Assembly (NCBI GenBank): GCA_000721275.1
Contig: JOFO01000056.1
Location: 1-33,494, forward strand
Length of the DNA: 33,494 nt
Direction of reading: 5' to 3'
DNA from: Microtetraspora glauca
Lineage (GTDB): Bacteria; Actinomycetota; Actinomycetes; Streptomycetales; Streptomycetaceae
Both the position numbers and the translations under genes were made by a program. Positions within the stretch are counted from its first letter, which is position 1. The number at the start of each line of letters is the position of its first letter. A model generated the notes under the pieces. The model ran no database searches. It was not told where the DNA came from and saw nothing but the letters and a program-made list of their open reading frames with translations. This document shows, one piece after another, positions 7,813 to 14,553 of this stretch.

Positions 7813-8996
7813 CGGGCGAGGTCCTTCCAGGGGACGTCCTTGTCGTTGCGGGGCTCGGGCGGCAGGCCGAGGACGCGTTCGGCGACGATGTTGAGCAGGA
7901 CCTCGGTCGTGCCGCCCTCGATCGAGTTGCCCTTGGAGCGGAGGTAGCGGTAGCCGGCGTCGCGGCCGGTGAAGTCGACCAGGTCGGGCCGGACCATGGT
8001 CCAGTCCCCGTACAGCAGGCCCTCGTCGCCGAGGAGTTCGACCTCCAGGCCGCTGATGGCCTGGTTGAGGCGCGCGAAACCGAGCTTCATGGCGCTGCCC
8101 TCGGGGCCGGGCTGGCCGGCGACGAGCTGCTGGCGCAGGCGTTCGCCGGTGAGCCGGGCGACCTCGGCCTCGACCCAGAGGCCGAGCAGGCGGCGGTGCA
8201 GGGCGTGGGTGCGCCGTTCGGGGCGGTCGCGCCAGACGGCGGCGGCCTTGCCGATCATGCCGCCCTCGCGGGGGATGCGGGCGCCGCCGATGGAGACCCG
8301 CTCGTTCATGAGGGTGGTCTGGGCGACCCGCCAGCCGTCGCCGACCTCGCCGAGGCGGTGGGCGTCGGGGATGCGGACGCCGGTGAGGAAGACCTCGTTG
8401 AACTCGGCCTCGCCGGTGATCTGGCGCAGCGGCCGGACCTCGACGCCGGGGTCGGTCATGTCGCAGACGAAGTAGGTGATGCCGCGGTGCTTGGGCGCGT
8501 CGGGGTCGGTGCGGGCGATGAGGATGGCCCAGCGGGCGGTGTGGGCGCTGGAGGTCCACACCTTCTGGCCGTCGACGATCCAGTCGCCGGTGGCCTCGTC
8601 GCGGACGGCGCGGGTGGAGAGGGCGGCGAGGTCGGAGCCGGCGCCGGGCTCGCTGAAGAGCTGGCACCAGACCTCCTCTCCGGTCCACAGGGGCTTGAGG
8701 AAGCGGGCCTTGACCTCGTCGGAGCCGTACGCGAGGAGGGTGGGGGCGGCCATGCCGAGGCCGATGCCGATGCGGCGGGGGTCGTTGTCGGGGGCGCCGG
8801 CGGCGGCGAGTTCGGCGTCGACGACGGCCTGGAGGGAGCGGGGGGCGTCGAGTCCGCCGAGGCCCGCCGGGTAGTGGACCCAGGCGAGTCCGGCGTCGAA
8901 GCGGGCCCGGAGGAAGGCGAGCCGGTCGGTGGTGGCGGGCGGGTGCGCGGCGAGCAGGTCCCGGGCGCGCGCCTGGAGTTCGGCGGCGTCGGTCAT
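7809..8996 (-). CDS. Acyl-CoA dehydrogenase, catalytic subunit-like
   Basis: This predicted flavoenzyme introduces a double bond between C2 and C3 of an acyl-CoA. The 395 residues include the FAD-contact motif WCQLFSEPGAGSDLA, the strand DGQKVWTSSAHTARW, and near the C-terminus SIEGGTTE with Glu360 in the place of the catalytic base. The family's usual length is about 380-400. The ATG at 8994-8996 overlaps the stop of the oxidoreductase gene by 4 bp, and the stop overlaps the start of the second dehydrogenase by 4 bp. The three genes should therefore be made together. The partner pattern suggests a heteromeric enzyme. Its substrate may be a branched, aromatic or sterol-like CoA ester. Confidence 0.85.
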   Translation of the reverse strand: MTDAAELQARARDLLAAHPPATTDRLAFLRARFDAGLAWVHYPAGLGGLDAPRSLQAVVDAELAAAGAPDNDPRRIGIGLGMAAPTLLAYGSDEVKARFLKPLWTGEEVWCQLFSEPGAGSDLAALSTRAVRDEATGDWIVDGQKVWTSSAHTARWAILIARTDPDAPKHRGITYFVCDMTDPGVEVRPLRQITGEAEFNEVFLTGVRIPDAHRLGEVGDGWRVAQTTLMNERVSIGGARIPREGGMIGKAAAVWRDRPERRTHALHRRLLGLWVEAEVARLTGERLRQQLVAGQPGPEGSAMKLGFARLNQAISGLEVELLGDEGLLYGDWTMVRPDLVDFTGRDAGYRYLRSKGNSIEGGTTEVLLNIVAERVLGLPPEPRNDKDVPWKDLAR

Positions 8997-9961
8997 GCGC
9001 GGGCTCCTTCCGGGAGGACGACGAGGCGGCCGGTGGTGGTGCCGTCGGCGACGCGCTGGACGGCGTCGGCGGCGCCGGCGAAGGGGACACGTGCGGCGAC
9101 GAGCGGCTTGACGGTCCCCTTGGCGGCGAGTTCGGTGAGGGTGTCGTGGCAGCGGCGGACGGCGGCGGGGTCGCGCTGGGCGTAGAGGCCCCAGTGGAGG
9201 CCGAGAACGGCGTAGTTCTTGACGAGGGCGTGGTTGAGGGCGGGGGCGGGGATGGTGCCGCTGGCGAAGCCGACGACGACGATGCGGCCCTCGAAGGCGA
9301 CGCACTTGGCGGACTGCTGGTAGGCGTCGCCGCCGACGGGGTCGTAGACCACGTCGGCGCCGCGGCCTCCGGTGGCGGCCTTGACGGCGGCGACGACGTC
9401 CTCGGAGCGGCGGTCGACGACGACGTCGCAGCCGAGGGCGCGGGCGGCGGCGGCCTTGTCGGGGCCGCCGACGACGCCGATGACGGTGGCGCCGGCGGCC
9501 TTGCCGAGCTGGACGGCGGCGCTGCCGACGCCGCCGGCGGCGGCGTGCACGAGCAGGGTCTCGCCGGGCTGGAGGGCGGCCCGCCGGTGCAGGCCGAACC
9601 AGCCGGTCTGGTAGCCGATGTGGAGGGCGGCGGCCTCGGCGTCGTCGAGGGCGTCGGGGGCCGGGAGCAGGCCGGCGGCGTCGGCGAGGGCGTACTCGGC
9701 GAAGCCGCCGTGCGGGAGGGCGGCGGTGGTGACGACGCGGCGGCCGTCGGGGGTCTCGCCGCAGATCTCGACGCCGGGCGTGAAGGGCAGCGGGGGGCGG
9801 ATCTGGTAGTGGCCGCGGCAGAGCAGCGCGTCGGGGAAGTTGACGTTGGCGGCGCGGACCTTGAGGAGGACCTGGCCGGGCCCGGGTTCGGGGACGTCCG
9901 CCTCCTCGCGGCGCATCACCGCGCCGGGTTCGCCGTTCTCGTGCACTCGCCATGCCTGCAT
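8993..9961 (-). CDS. NADPH:quinone oxidoreductase-like zinc-free MDR enzyme
   Basis: This is a 322-residue medium-chain dehydrogenase/reductase of the quinone oxidoreductase branch. The N-terminal catalytic fold contains NVNFPDALLCRGHYQ, and the Rossmann motif AAAGGVGSAAVQL lies around 140-152. The zinc-ligand cysteines of alcohol dehydrogenases are absent. The frame extends to 10000, but the ATG at 9959-9961 is preferred because GGAGG stands 8 bases upstream. It is the first gene of the operon with the two acyl-CoA dehydrogenases and may reduce an enone or 2-enoyl intermediate linked to their reaction. That link is inferred from operon structure alone. Confidence 0.85.
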   Translation of the reverse strand: MQAWRVHENGEPGAVMRREEADVPEPGPGQVLLKVRAANVNFPDALLCRGHYQIRPPLPFTPGVEICGETPDGRRVVTTAALPHGGFAEYALADAAGLLPAPDALDDAEAAALHIGYQTGWFGLHRRAALQPGETLLVHAAAGGVGSAAVQLGKAAGATVIGVVGGPDKAAAARALGCDVVVDRRSEDVVAAVKAATGGRGADVVYDPVGGDAYQQSAKCVAFEGRIVVVGFASGTIPAPALNHALVKNYAVLGLHWGLYAQRDPAAVRRCHDTLTELAAKGTVKPLVAARVPFAGAADAVQRVADGTTTGRLVVLPEGARA

Positions 9962-10006
9962 CCGTCGAGCCTCCGTCGTCCGTACCGGGCGGTCGGTCAC
10001 GTACCG

Positions 10007-10021
10007 GGTAGGTCGCCTACC
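10007..10021. promoter_or_regulatory. Inverted repeat upstream of the acyl-CoA dehydrogenase operon
   Basis: GGTAGG-TCG-CCTACC forms a 15-bp dyad about 45 bp upstream of the oxidoreductase start. It is embedded in three copies of TACCGGG (9983-9989, 10002-10008, 10018-10024). Dyads like this are typical of TetR-family operators. No TetR gene is present in the window, so the regulator is unknown. Confidence 0.4.
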
Positions 10022-10032
10022 GGGTCCGTCGC

Positions 10033-10049
10033 ATACTAAGCGGTCGCTT
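10033..10049 (-). promoter_or_regulatory. Promoter -10 box with overlapping AAGCG-N2-CGCTT operator
   Basis: AAGCG-GT-CGCTT (10038-10049) is a dyad of the kind often bound by TetR/FadR-like repressors near acyl-CoA dehydrogenase genes. It abuts TAGTAT on the minus strand (10033-10038), a good -10 hexamer for the leftward operon. The -35 region is poor (TTCCAC, 18-bp spacing). Repression by occlusion is a reasonable inference. Confidence 0.45.
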
Positions 10050-10066
10050 GTGCTCGGTGGAACAGC

Positions 10067-10654
10067 TCAGCCGGACTTCTTCGGGCGGGCCCGTACGTGC
10101 ATCCGCTCCCCCTGCGGACCGAACAGGCTGAGGAACTCCACCGGGCCGTCGGCGGTGGGCCCGAACCAGTGCGGCACCCGGGTGTCGAACTCGGCGGCCT
10201 CGCCGGCCGCGAGCACCACGTCGTGCTCCCCCAGGACGAGCCGCAGCTTCCCGGAGAGCACGTACAGCCACTCGTACCCCTCGTGCACCCGCGGGTCCGG
10301 CTGCTCGGCCGCCTTCTCCTGGATCACCTTGTACGCCTGGAGGCCGCCGGGCTGGCGGGTGAGCGGGTACATCGTGCGGCCGTGCCGGACGATCGGCCGG
10401 GCCCGCACCCGGGGGTCGCCGACCGGCGGGGCGCCGACCAGCTCGTCCAGCGGGACCTGGTGGGCGCGGGCCAGCGGGAGCAGCAGTTCGAGGCTGGGCC
10501 TGCGCTGCCCGGACTCCAGCCGGGAGAGCGTGGAGACGGAGATGCCGGTGGCGGCGGAGAGGTCGGCGAGGGTCACGCCGCGGTCGCGGCGGACGCGGCG
10601 CAGGCGGGGGCCGACCTCGGTGAGCACGGCGTCGATGCGGTCGTCTTCGGTCAT
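10067..10654 (-). CDS. XRE-family transcriptional regulator with C-terminal cupin domain
   Basis: This is a 195-residue DNA-binding regulator. An XRE helix-turn-helix occupies about residues 15-70 (GVTLADLSAATGISVSTLSRLESG). A cupin sensor domain spans about 105-185, with HEGYEWLYVLSGKLRLVLGEH as its first barrel motif. Proteins of this architecture usually sense a small molecule in the cupin and repress a nearby enzyme gene. Here the divergent neighbour is a flavin-dependent disulphide reductase, only 67 bp away, and the gap holds overlapping inverted repeats. The ATG at 10652-10654 is the natural start, placed just before the HTH. The ligand is unknown. Confidence 0.88.
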   Translation of the reverse strand: MTEDDRIDAVLTEVGPRLRRVRRDRGVTLADLSAATGISVSTLSRLESGQRRPSLELLLPLARAHQVPLDELVGAPPVGDPRVRARPIVRHGRTMYPLTRQPGGLQAYKVIQEKAAEQPDPRVHEGYEWLYVLSGKLRLVLGEHDVVLAAGEAAEFDTRVPHWFGPTADGPVEFLSLFGPQGERMHVRARPKKSG

Positions 10655-10669
10655 GCGTCCAGTGTTGCA

Positions 10670-10691
10670 GAAACGGCAAGTTTCCTTGCCG
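10670..10691. promoter_or_regulatory. Overlapping operators between the XRE-cupin gene and the reductase gene
   Basis: A perfect dyad CGGCAAG-N4-CTTGCCG (10674-10691) overlaps a second one, GAAAC-N5-GTTTC (10670-10684), in the 67-bp divergent intergenic region. The placement suits a binding site for the XRE-cupin protein that controls both its own gene and the reductase gene. Confidence 0.55.
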
Positions 10692-10721
10692 CCGTGCGGC
10701 GCTCCGGGGCACGCTCGCCGC

Positions 10722-11717
10722 ATGAACGCACACACCGCACACACGGACACTGTCGGGACGGCCGCCGGGGACACGGCCGTGGAGGCGCACGCGTACGAGG
10801 TCGTGGTGATCGGCGGCGGCGCGGCCGGGCTCAGCGCCGCGCTGGTCCTCGGCCGGTCCCGGCGCCGCACCCTGGTCGTCGACGCGGGCGAACCGCGCAA
10901 CGCGCCCAGCGCGCACATGCAGGGGTACCTGTCGCGGGACGGGATGAGCCCGGCGGACTTCCTGGCGGCCGGGCGCCGCGAGCTCGCCGCGTACGGGGTG
11001 GAGGTCCGCTCCGGCGAGGTGACGGGCGCGGCCCCCGACGGCGACGGCTTCGCCCTGGCGCTCGCCGACGGCACCGCGCTGACCGCCCGGCGCCTGGTCG
11101 TCGCCACCGGCCTGGTGGACGAGCTGCCGCAGATCGACGGGCTGGCCGCGCGGTGGGGCCGGGACGTGCTGCACTGCCCGTACTGCCACGGCTGGGAGGT
11201 CCGCGACCGGGCCTTCGGCGTCGTCGCCCACCCGGTGATGCCGGCGCACCAGGCGCTGATGGTCTCGCAGTGGTCCTCCGACGTGACCCTCTTCCTGAAC
11301 CGCGCGGAGCTCTCCGGCCAGGACGCGCGGCTGCTCGCGGCGGCGGGCGTCCGGACCGTGGCCGGCGCGGTCGCGGGCGTCACCGTCGAGGACGACCGGC
11401 TGACCGGCGTCCGGCTGGCCGACGGCCGGACCGCCGCCTGCGAGGTGCTGTTCGCGGCCGGCACCCGGCTCCTCCCCCGCGACACGGTGCCGCGCCTGCT
11501 CGGCGCGGAGCTGTACGAGACGCCGTTCGGCTCCTTCGTGAAGGCCGACGAGACGGGACGGACGAGCGTCCCGGGCGTCTGGGCGGCGGGCAACGTCACC
11601 GGCCCGAACGAGCAGGTCGTCAACGCCGCCGCGACCGGCTACCGGGCCGGCGTGGCGATCAACGCCGAGCTGCTGATGGGCGACCTGGCGGCACGGGCCG
11701 AGGACCTGCCCGGCTGA
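10722..11717 (+). CDS. Thioredoxin-reductase-like FAD/NAD(P) oxidoreductase with CPYC motif
   Basis: This 331-residue flavoprotein has the FAD-binding motif GGGAAG (31-36), a redox-active pair CPYC (152-155, context HCPYCHGWEV) and the C-terminal GVWAAGNVTGPNEQV motif that closes the flavin site. Its fold and length match the low-molecular-weight thioredoxin reductase family. However, the active site is CPYC rather than the CATC of true bacterial thioredoxin reductases, and the motif resembles reductases or dithiol oxidases acting on small-molecule dithiols. Residues 1-25 form an alanine/threonine-rich leader before the first strand. It is divergent from an XRE-cupin regulator that probably controls it. 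The disulphide substrate is unknown. Confidence 0.85.
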   Translation: MNAHTAHTDTVGTAAGDTAVEAHAYEVVVIGGGAAGLSAALVLGRSRRRTLVVDAGEPRNAPSAHMQGYLSRDGMSPADFLAAGRRELAAYGVEVRSGEVTGAAPDGDGFALALADGTALTARRLVVATGLVDELPQIDGLAARWGRDVLHCPYCHGWEVRDRAFGVVAHPVMPAHQALMVSQWSSDVTLFLNRAELSGQDARLLAAAGVRTVAGAVAGVTVEDDRLTGVRLADGRTAACEVLFAAGTRLLPRDTVPRLLGAELYETPFGSFVKADETGRTSVPGVWAAGNVTGPNEQVVNAAATGYRAGVAINAELLMGDLAARAEDLPG

Positions 11718-11919
11718 GCGGGTGCCGGTGCCACGGGCTGTGGCCGGGGAGGCGTGCCGTGGGCCGGCGAGGCGAGGTGTGGCCTGGGGAGGCGTGCCGT
11801 GGGCCGGTCGGAGGAACCGCGGCCGGTTGCGGTCGCGGGGGCGGGCCGCGGGGACGAGGATCGGCCTTGGTGGCCGGAATCCGGCCCGGAGACGGACGAC
11901 GGAAGGACGGCACCGACCC
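11718..11919. other. Intergenic region with direct repeat and hairpins
   Basis: No gene is seen. A small hairpin GCCAC-N5-GTGGC (11730-11744) lies just after the reductase stop. Next comes a perfect 22-bp direct repeat with a 40-bp period (11746-11767 and 11786-11807). An 8-bp inverted repeat, CCGCGGCC (11817-11824) and GGCCGCGG (11844-11851), may serve as terminator for the reductase gene. A promoter for the downstream VOC gene should lie between 11852 and 11919, but no clear hexamers are visible. Confidence 0.5.
11746..11807. repeat. Two copies of a 22-bp direct repeat
   Basis: The 22-bp sequence beginning GGGGAGGCGTGCCGTGGGCC is present at 11746-11767 and 11786-11807 without mismatch, 40 bp apart. 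With flanking similarity (TGGCC before each copy, one base indel) it looks like a recent local duplication rather than a functional array. Confidence 0.7.
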
Positions 11920-12699
11920 ATGCTCGACACCCAGTACACCCACGGCTCCCCCTGCTGGATCGACCTCGGCAGTCCGGACACCGCGGCGGCGGCGGACTTC
12001 TACGCCGCCGTCCTCGGCTGGGAGCTGCGCTCGGCCGGTCCCGAGTCCGGCGGGTACGGCTTCTTCCAGCAGGACGGCGCGACCGTCGCCGCGCTCGGCC
12101 CGCTGACCGAGGAGGGCGCCCGCAGCGCGTGGACGGTGTACTTCCAGACCTCGGACGCGGACACCACGCAGATGGTGACGGCCGCCGAGGGCGGGCGGGT
12201 CCGGGTGCGCGCCATGGACGTGATGGACGCGGGCCGGATGGCCGCGCTGACGGACCCGGCGGGGGCGGAGTTCGCCGTCTGGCAGCCGGGGTCGGTGCGC
12301 GGCCTCGACCGCACCTCCTCGCGGAACACCCTCGTCTGGGTGGAGCTTCACACCCCCGACCCGGAGGCCGCGCTCTCCTTCTACGCGTCGCTCTTCGACT
12401 GGCGCTGGGCGGAGATGGCGGCCCCCGGCATGACGTACCGGGTGATCTCCACCGCCGACGGCGACCAGGAGGACGCCTCCTTCGGCGGCGCGGCCGAACT
12501 CCAGGACTCGGGCGAACGCTCCCGCTGGATCCCGTACTTCGAGGTCGAGGACGCCGACGCGACGGCGGACGCGGTGACCGTCTCGGGCGGCGCCGTCCTG
12601 CTGCCGCCGGCGGACATCCCCGACGTCGGCCGCCTCGCCTGGTTCACCGACCCGGCCGGCGCCGAGTTCGCGGTCCTGAAGCCCGCGCCGATGGGCTGA
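11920..12699 (+). CDS. Two-domain VOC (glyoxalase/bleomycin-resistance fold) protein
   Basis: The 259-residue product is made of two VOC modules, about 1-125 and 130-257. Each has the SPDTAAAADFYAAVLGW / TPDPEAALSFYASLFDW opening and the closing strand FTDPAGAEFAVxxP. Such tandem modules form a barrel that binds a metal or a hydrophobic small molecule. Members are often annotated as hydroxylase-like or glyoxalase-like. The ATG at 11920 is taken because it begins directly before the first conserved strand. It is monocistronic and convergent with the PIG-L/SIS operon. The reaction cannot be assigned. Confidence 0.82.
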   Translation: MLDTQYTHGSPCWIDLGSPDTAAAADFYAAVLGWELRSAGPESGGYGFFQQDGATVAALGPLTEEGARSAWTVYFQTSDADTTQMVTAAEGGRVRVRAMDVMDAGRMAALTDPAGAEFAVWQPGSVRGLDRTSSRNTLVWVELHTPDPEAALSFYASLFDWRWAEMAAPGMTYRVISTADGDQEDASFGGAAELQDSGERSRWIPYFEVEDADATADAVTVSGGAVLLPPADIPDVGRLAWFTDPAGAEFAVLKPAPMG

Positions 12700-12710
12700 G
12701 CGGGGCCGCG

Positions 12711-13472
12711 CTAGCGGGGGAAGAGCTCGAAGGTGACGGCCGGGCGGTTGCCGAAGCGGGAGGCCGAGCGGGTCGTGGTGGCGGTGACGAACTCGCGGAC
12801 GTACTCCTCCGGGTCCTGGTCGGTCAGCGCCTCGATGTAGGCGCGGTGGCAGAGCAGGGACCGGATCGCGCGGTCCAGGCCGGGGCCGGCGTCGACGGCG
12901 TGGGTGGGGGTGCTGGAGGCGGCGACCGCCACCCAGCGGACGCCGTCCCAGGGGGCGAGGCCCTGCTCGGCGAGTTCGGGGAAGATCCAGCGGTTGCCCG
13001 CGTCCGACGCCGCGTCCAGGGTGGCGCGGCCGACGGCCACGTGGTCGGGGGTGTTCCGGGGCGCGCCGGGGCCGTCGCCCCAGGTGTCGCGGTGGTTGAG
13101 GGTGAGGACGAGTTCGGGGCGGTGGCGGCGGATCGCCGCCGCGATGTCGCGGCGCAGCGCGGTGCCGTACTCGATGACGCCGTCGCGGTGGTCGAGGAAC
13201 TCGACGGTGTCCACGCCGACGACGGCGGCGCTCTCCCGCTGCTCGCGCTCGCGCAGCGGCGCGCACACGTCGGGGGCGAGCGAGTCGATGCCGGCCTCGC
13301 CCCGGCTGGCCAGCAGGTAGACGACGTCCTTGCCGGCGTCGGTCCAGCTCGCGACGGCCGCCGCGCAGCCGTACTCCAGGTCGTCGGGGTGGGCGACGAC
13401 GGCGAGCGCGCGCTGCCAGTCGCCGGGCAGTTCGGGCAGTGGGGGCAGGGCCGTGGCTTCGGTGTCGATCAT
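12711..13472 (-). CDS. PIG-L family deacetylase
   Basis: This is a zinc-dependent N-acetylglucosaminyl deacetylase-like enzyme, 253 residues. The family signature AHPDDLEYG (27-35) supplies the metal-binding His-Pro-Asp-Asp. A second histidine sits in the TPDHVAVGRA segment near the middle. The length is typical of the LmbE/PIG-L family (230-290). There is no signal peptide, so it should act in the cytoplasm. The ATG at 13470-13472 overlaps the stop of the SIS-isomerase gene by 4 bp, so both are translated together. This suggests de-N-acetylation of a sugar or sugar conjugate handled by the isomerase. The natural substrate is unknown, and antibiotic- or mycothiol-type pathways cannot be excluded. 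Confidence 0.85.
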   Translation of the reverse strand: MIDTEATALPPLPELPGDWQRALAVVAHPDDLEYGCAAAVASWTDAGKDVVYLLASRGEAGIDSLAPDVCAPLREREQRESAAVVGVDTVEFLDHRDGVIEYGTALRRDIAAAIRRHRPELVLTLNHRDTWGDGPGAPRNTPDHVAVGRATLDAASDAGNRWIFPELAEQGLAPWDGVRWVAVAASSTPTHAVDAGPGLDRAIRSLLCHRAYIEALTDQDPEEYVREFVTATTTRSASRFGNRPAVTFELFPR

Positions 13473-14401
13473 GCCTGCAGGATACGGGCGGCGTCGGCCG
13501 CGGCGGGGCGGAACGACCCGGAGAGGATGACGGAGCGTGAGACGTGGCGCGGGCGGTCGGGGTTGAGGCCGCGGCGCGCGGCGAGGGCGACGGCGAGCCG
13601 CTGGGCGCGGACCAGGGCGGCGACCGGGTCGACGGCGTCGGCGGTGAACAGGGCGCCGGTGGACTCGACTTCGTCGCGGAGCCCGGCCGGGACGGGTCCG
13701 ACGCACCAGACCAGGCTCGCCCGGTCGCTGACGCTGATCGGGCCGTGGCGGTACTCCATCGCCGGGTACGACTCCGTCCAGGAGCGGGCCACTTCGCGGA
13801 GCTTGAGGGCCGCCTCGTCGGCGATCCCGACGGTCCAGCCGGTGCCGAGGAACGTGAACTGGCCGCGTCTCTCCCAGTGCCGCGGGAGCGGTTCGTAGAG
13901 GGCGAGCTCGGCGTCGGCGACGGACGCCGCGAGGTCCACCCCCAGCCCGGCGCGCAGGAGTTGGAGGGCGGTGGTGGCGAACCGGGTCTGCACGACGGAG
14001 CGTTCGTCGGCGAAGGAGAGGTCCACGACCCGGTCGGCGAGCCGAGCGGCGGGGCTGCCGGGGACGCCGGTCAGGACGAGGGCGGGCAGCCGCCCGGCGG
14101 CGCCCGCGAGCAGGTCGACGACCTCGGTGGTCGTACCCGAGCGGGTGAGGGCCACGAGGCGGTCGTAGCCGCGGCCGAGGACGGTCCGCTCGGAGGCGGG
14201 GAAGGCGTCCGTCTCCCCCGCGCCGAGGGATTCCCGCAGGGCCGCGTAGGCGCGGGCCATCAGGTAGGAGGTGCCGCAGCCGACGACGGCGACCCGCTCC
14301 CCGGGCCGCGGCAGCCGGTCGGCGAGCGGCCCGGCGAGGGCGGCGGCGCGGCGCCAGCAGTCGGGCTGGCCGGCGATCTCGGCGGTGACGTGGGTGGTCA
14401 T
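13469..14401 (-). CDS. SIS-domain sugar isomerase/deaminase (GlmS C-terminal-like)
   Basis: This 310-residue protein consists of two SIS modules. The first opens with VAVVGCGTSYLMARAYAALRES and continues to LTRSGTTTEVVDLLAGA, and the second contains KLREVARSWTESYPAMEYRHGPISV. These strongly resemble the isomerase half of GlmS and the AgaS/NagB-II group, which isomerise or deaminate amino-sugar phosphates. No glutaminase domain is present, so it does not make glucosamine-6-phosphate from glutamine. The start is ATG at 14399-14401. It is first in a two-gene operon with the PIG-L deacetylase, consistent with handling an N-acetylated amino sugar. The precise substrate is inferred only by family. 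Confidence 0.82.
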   Translation of the reverse strand: MTTHVTAEIAGQPDCWRRAAALAGPLADRLPRPGERVAVVGCGTSYLMARAYAALRESLGAGETDAFPASERTVLGRGYDRLVALTRSGTTTEVVDLLAGAAGRLPALVLTGVPGSPAARLADRVVDLSFADERSVVQTRFATTALQLLRAGLGVDLAASVADAELALYEPLPRHWERRGQFTFLGTGWTVGIADEAALKLREVARSWTESYPAMEYRHGPISVSDRASLVWCVGPVPAGLRDEVESTGALFTADAVDPVAALVRAQRLAVALAARRGLNPDRPRHVSRSVILSGSFRPAAADAARILQA

Positions 14402-14553
14402 GGGCCGAGTTGTAGCGGCGGGGGCCGGGGCGGACCATGGGCGATCGGGGTCCGGCGCTTGGACTTTTGGAACAGCGCGCGCCGGGCCCGTCCCGGTGCG
14501 CGGGCGTACGGGCTCCGCGCCGGTGGACGCCCGTCGGAGCCCGACAGCGCCCG
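14402..14553. other. Intergenic region upstream of the SIS gene with terminator hairpin and AT-rich motif
   Basis: Next to the end of the alpha/beta hydrolase gene is a 9-bp hairpin (14509-14517 and 14535-14543, loop 17). Nearer the SIS gene is an AT-rich island containing TTGGACTTTTGGAA (14459-14472), which stands out and could be an operator or part of the promoter. On the minus strand TACAAC (close to the SIS start) is a possible -10 box, without a convincing -35. Confidence 0.4.
14509..14543 (-). terminator. Probable terminator of the alpha/beta hydrolase gene
   Basis: CGGGCTCCG (14509-14517) and CGGAGCCCG (14535-14543) form a perfect 9-bp stem with a 17-base loop, starting 10 bp beyond the stop codon of the hydrolase gene on the minus strand. 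No U-tract follows. Confidence 0.55.
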
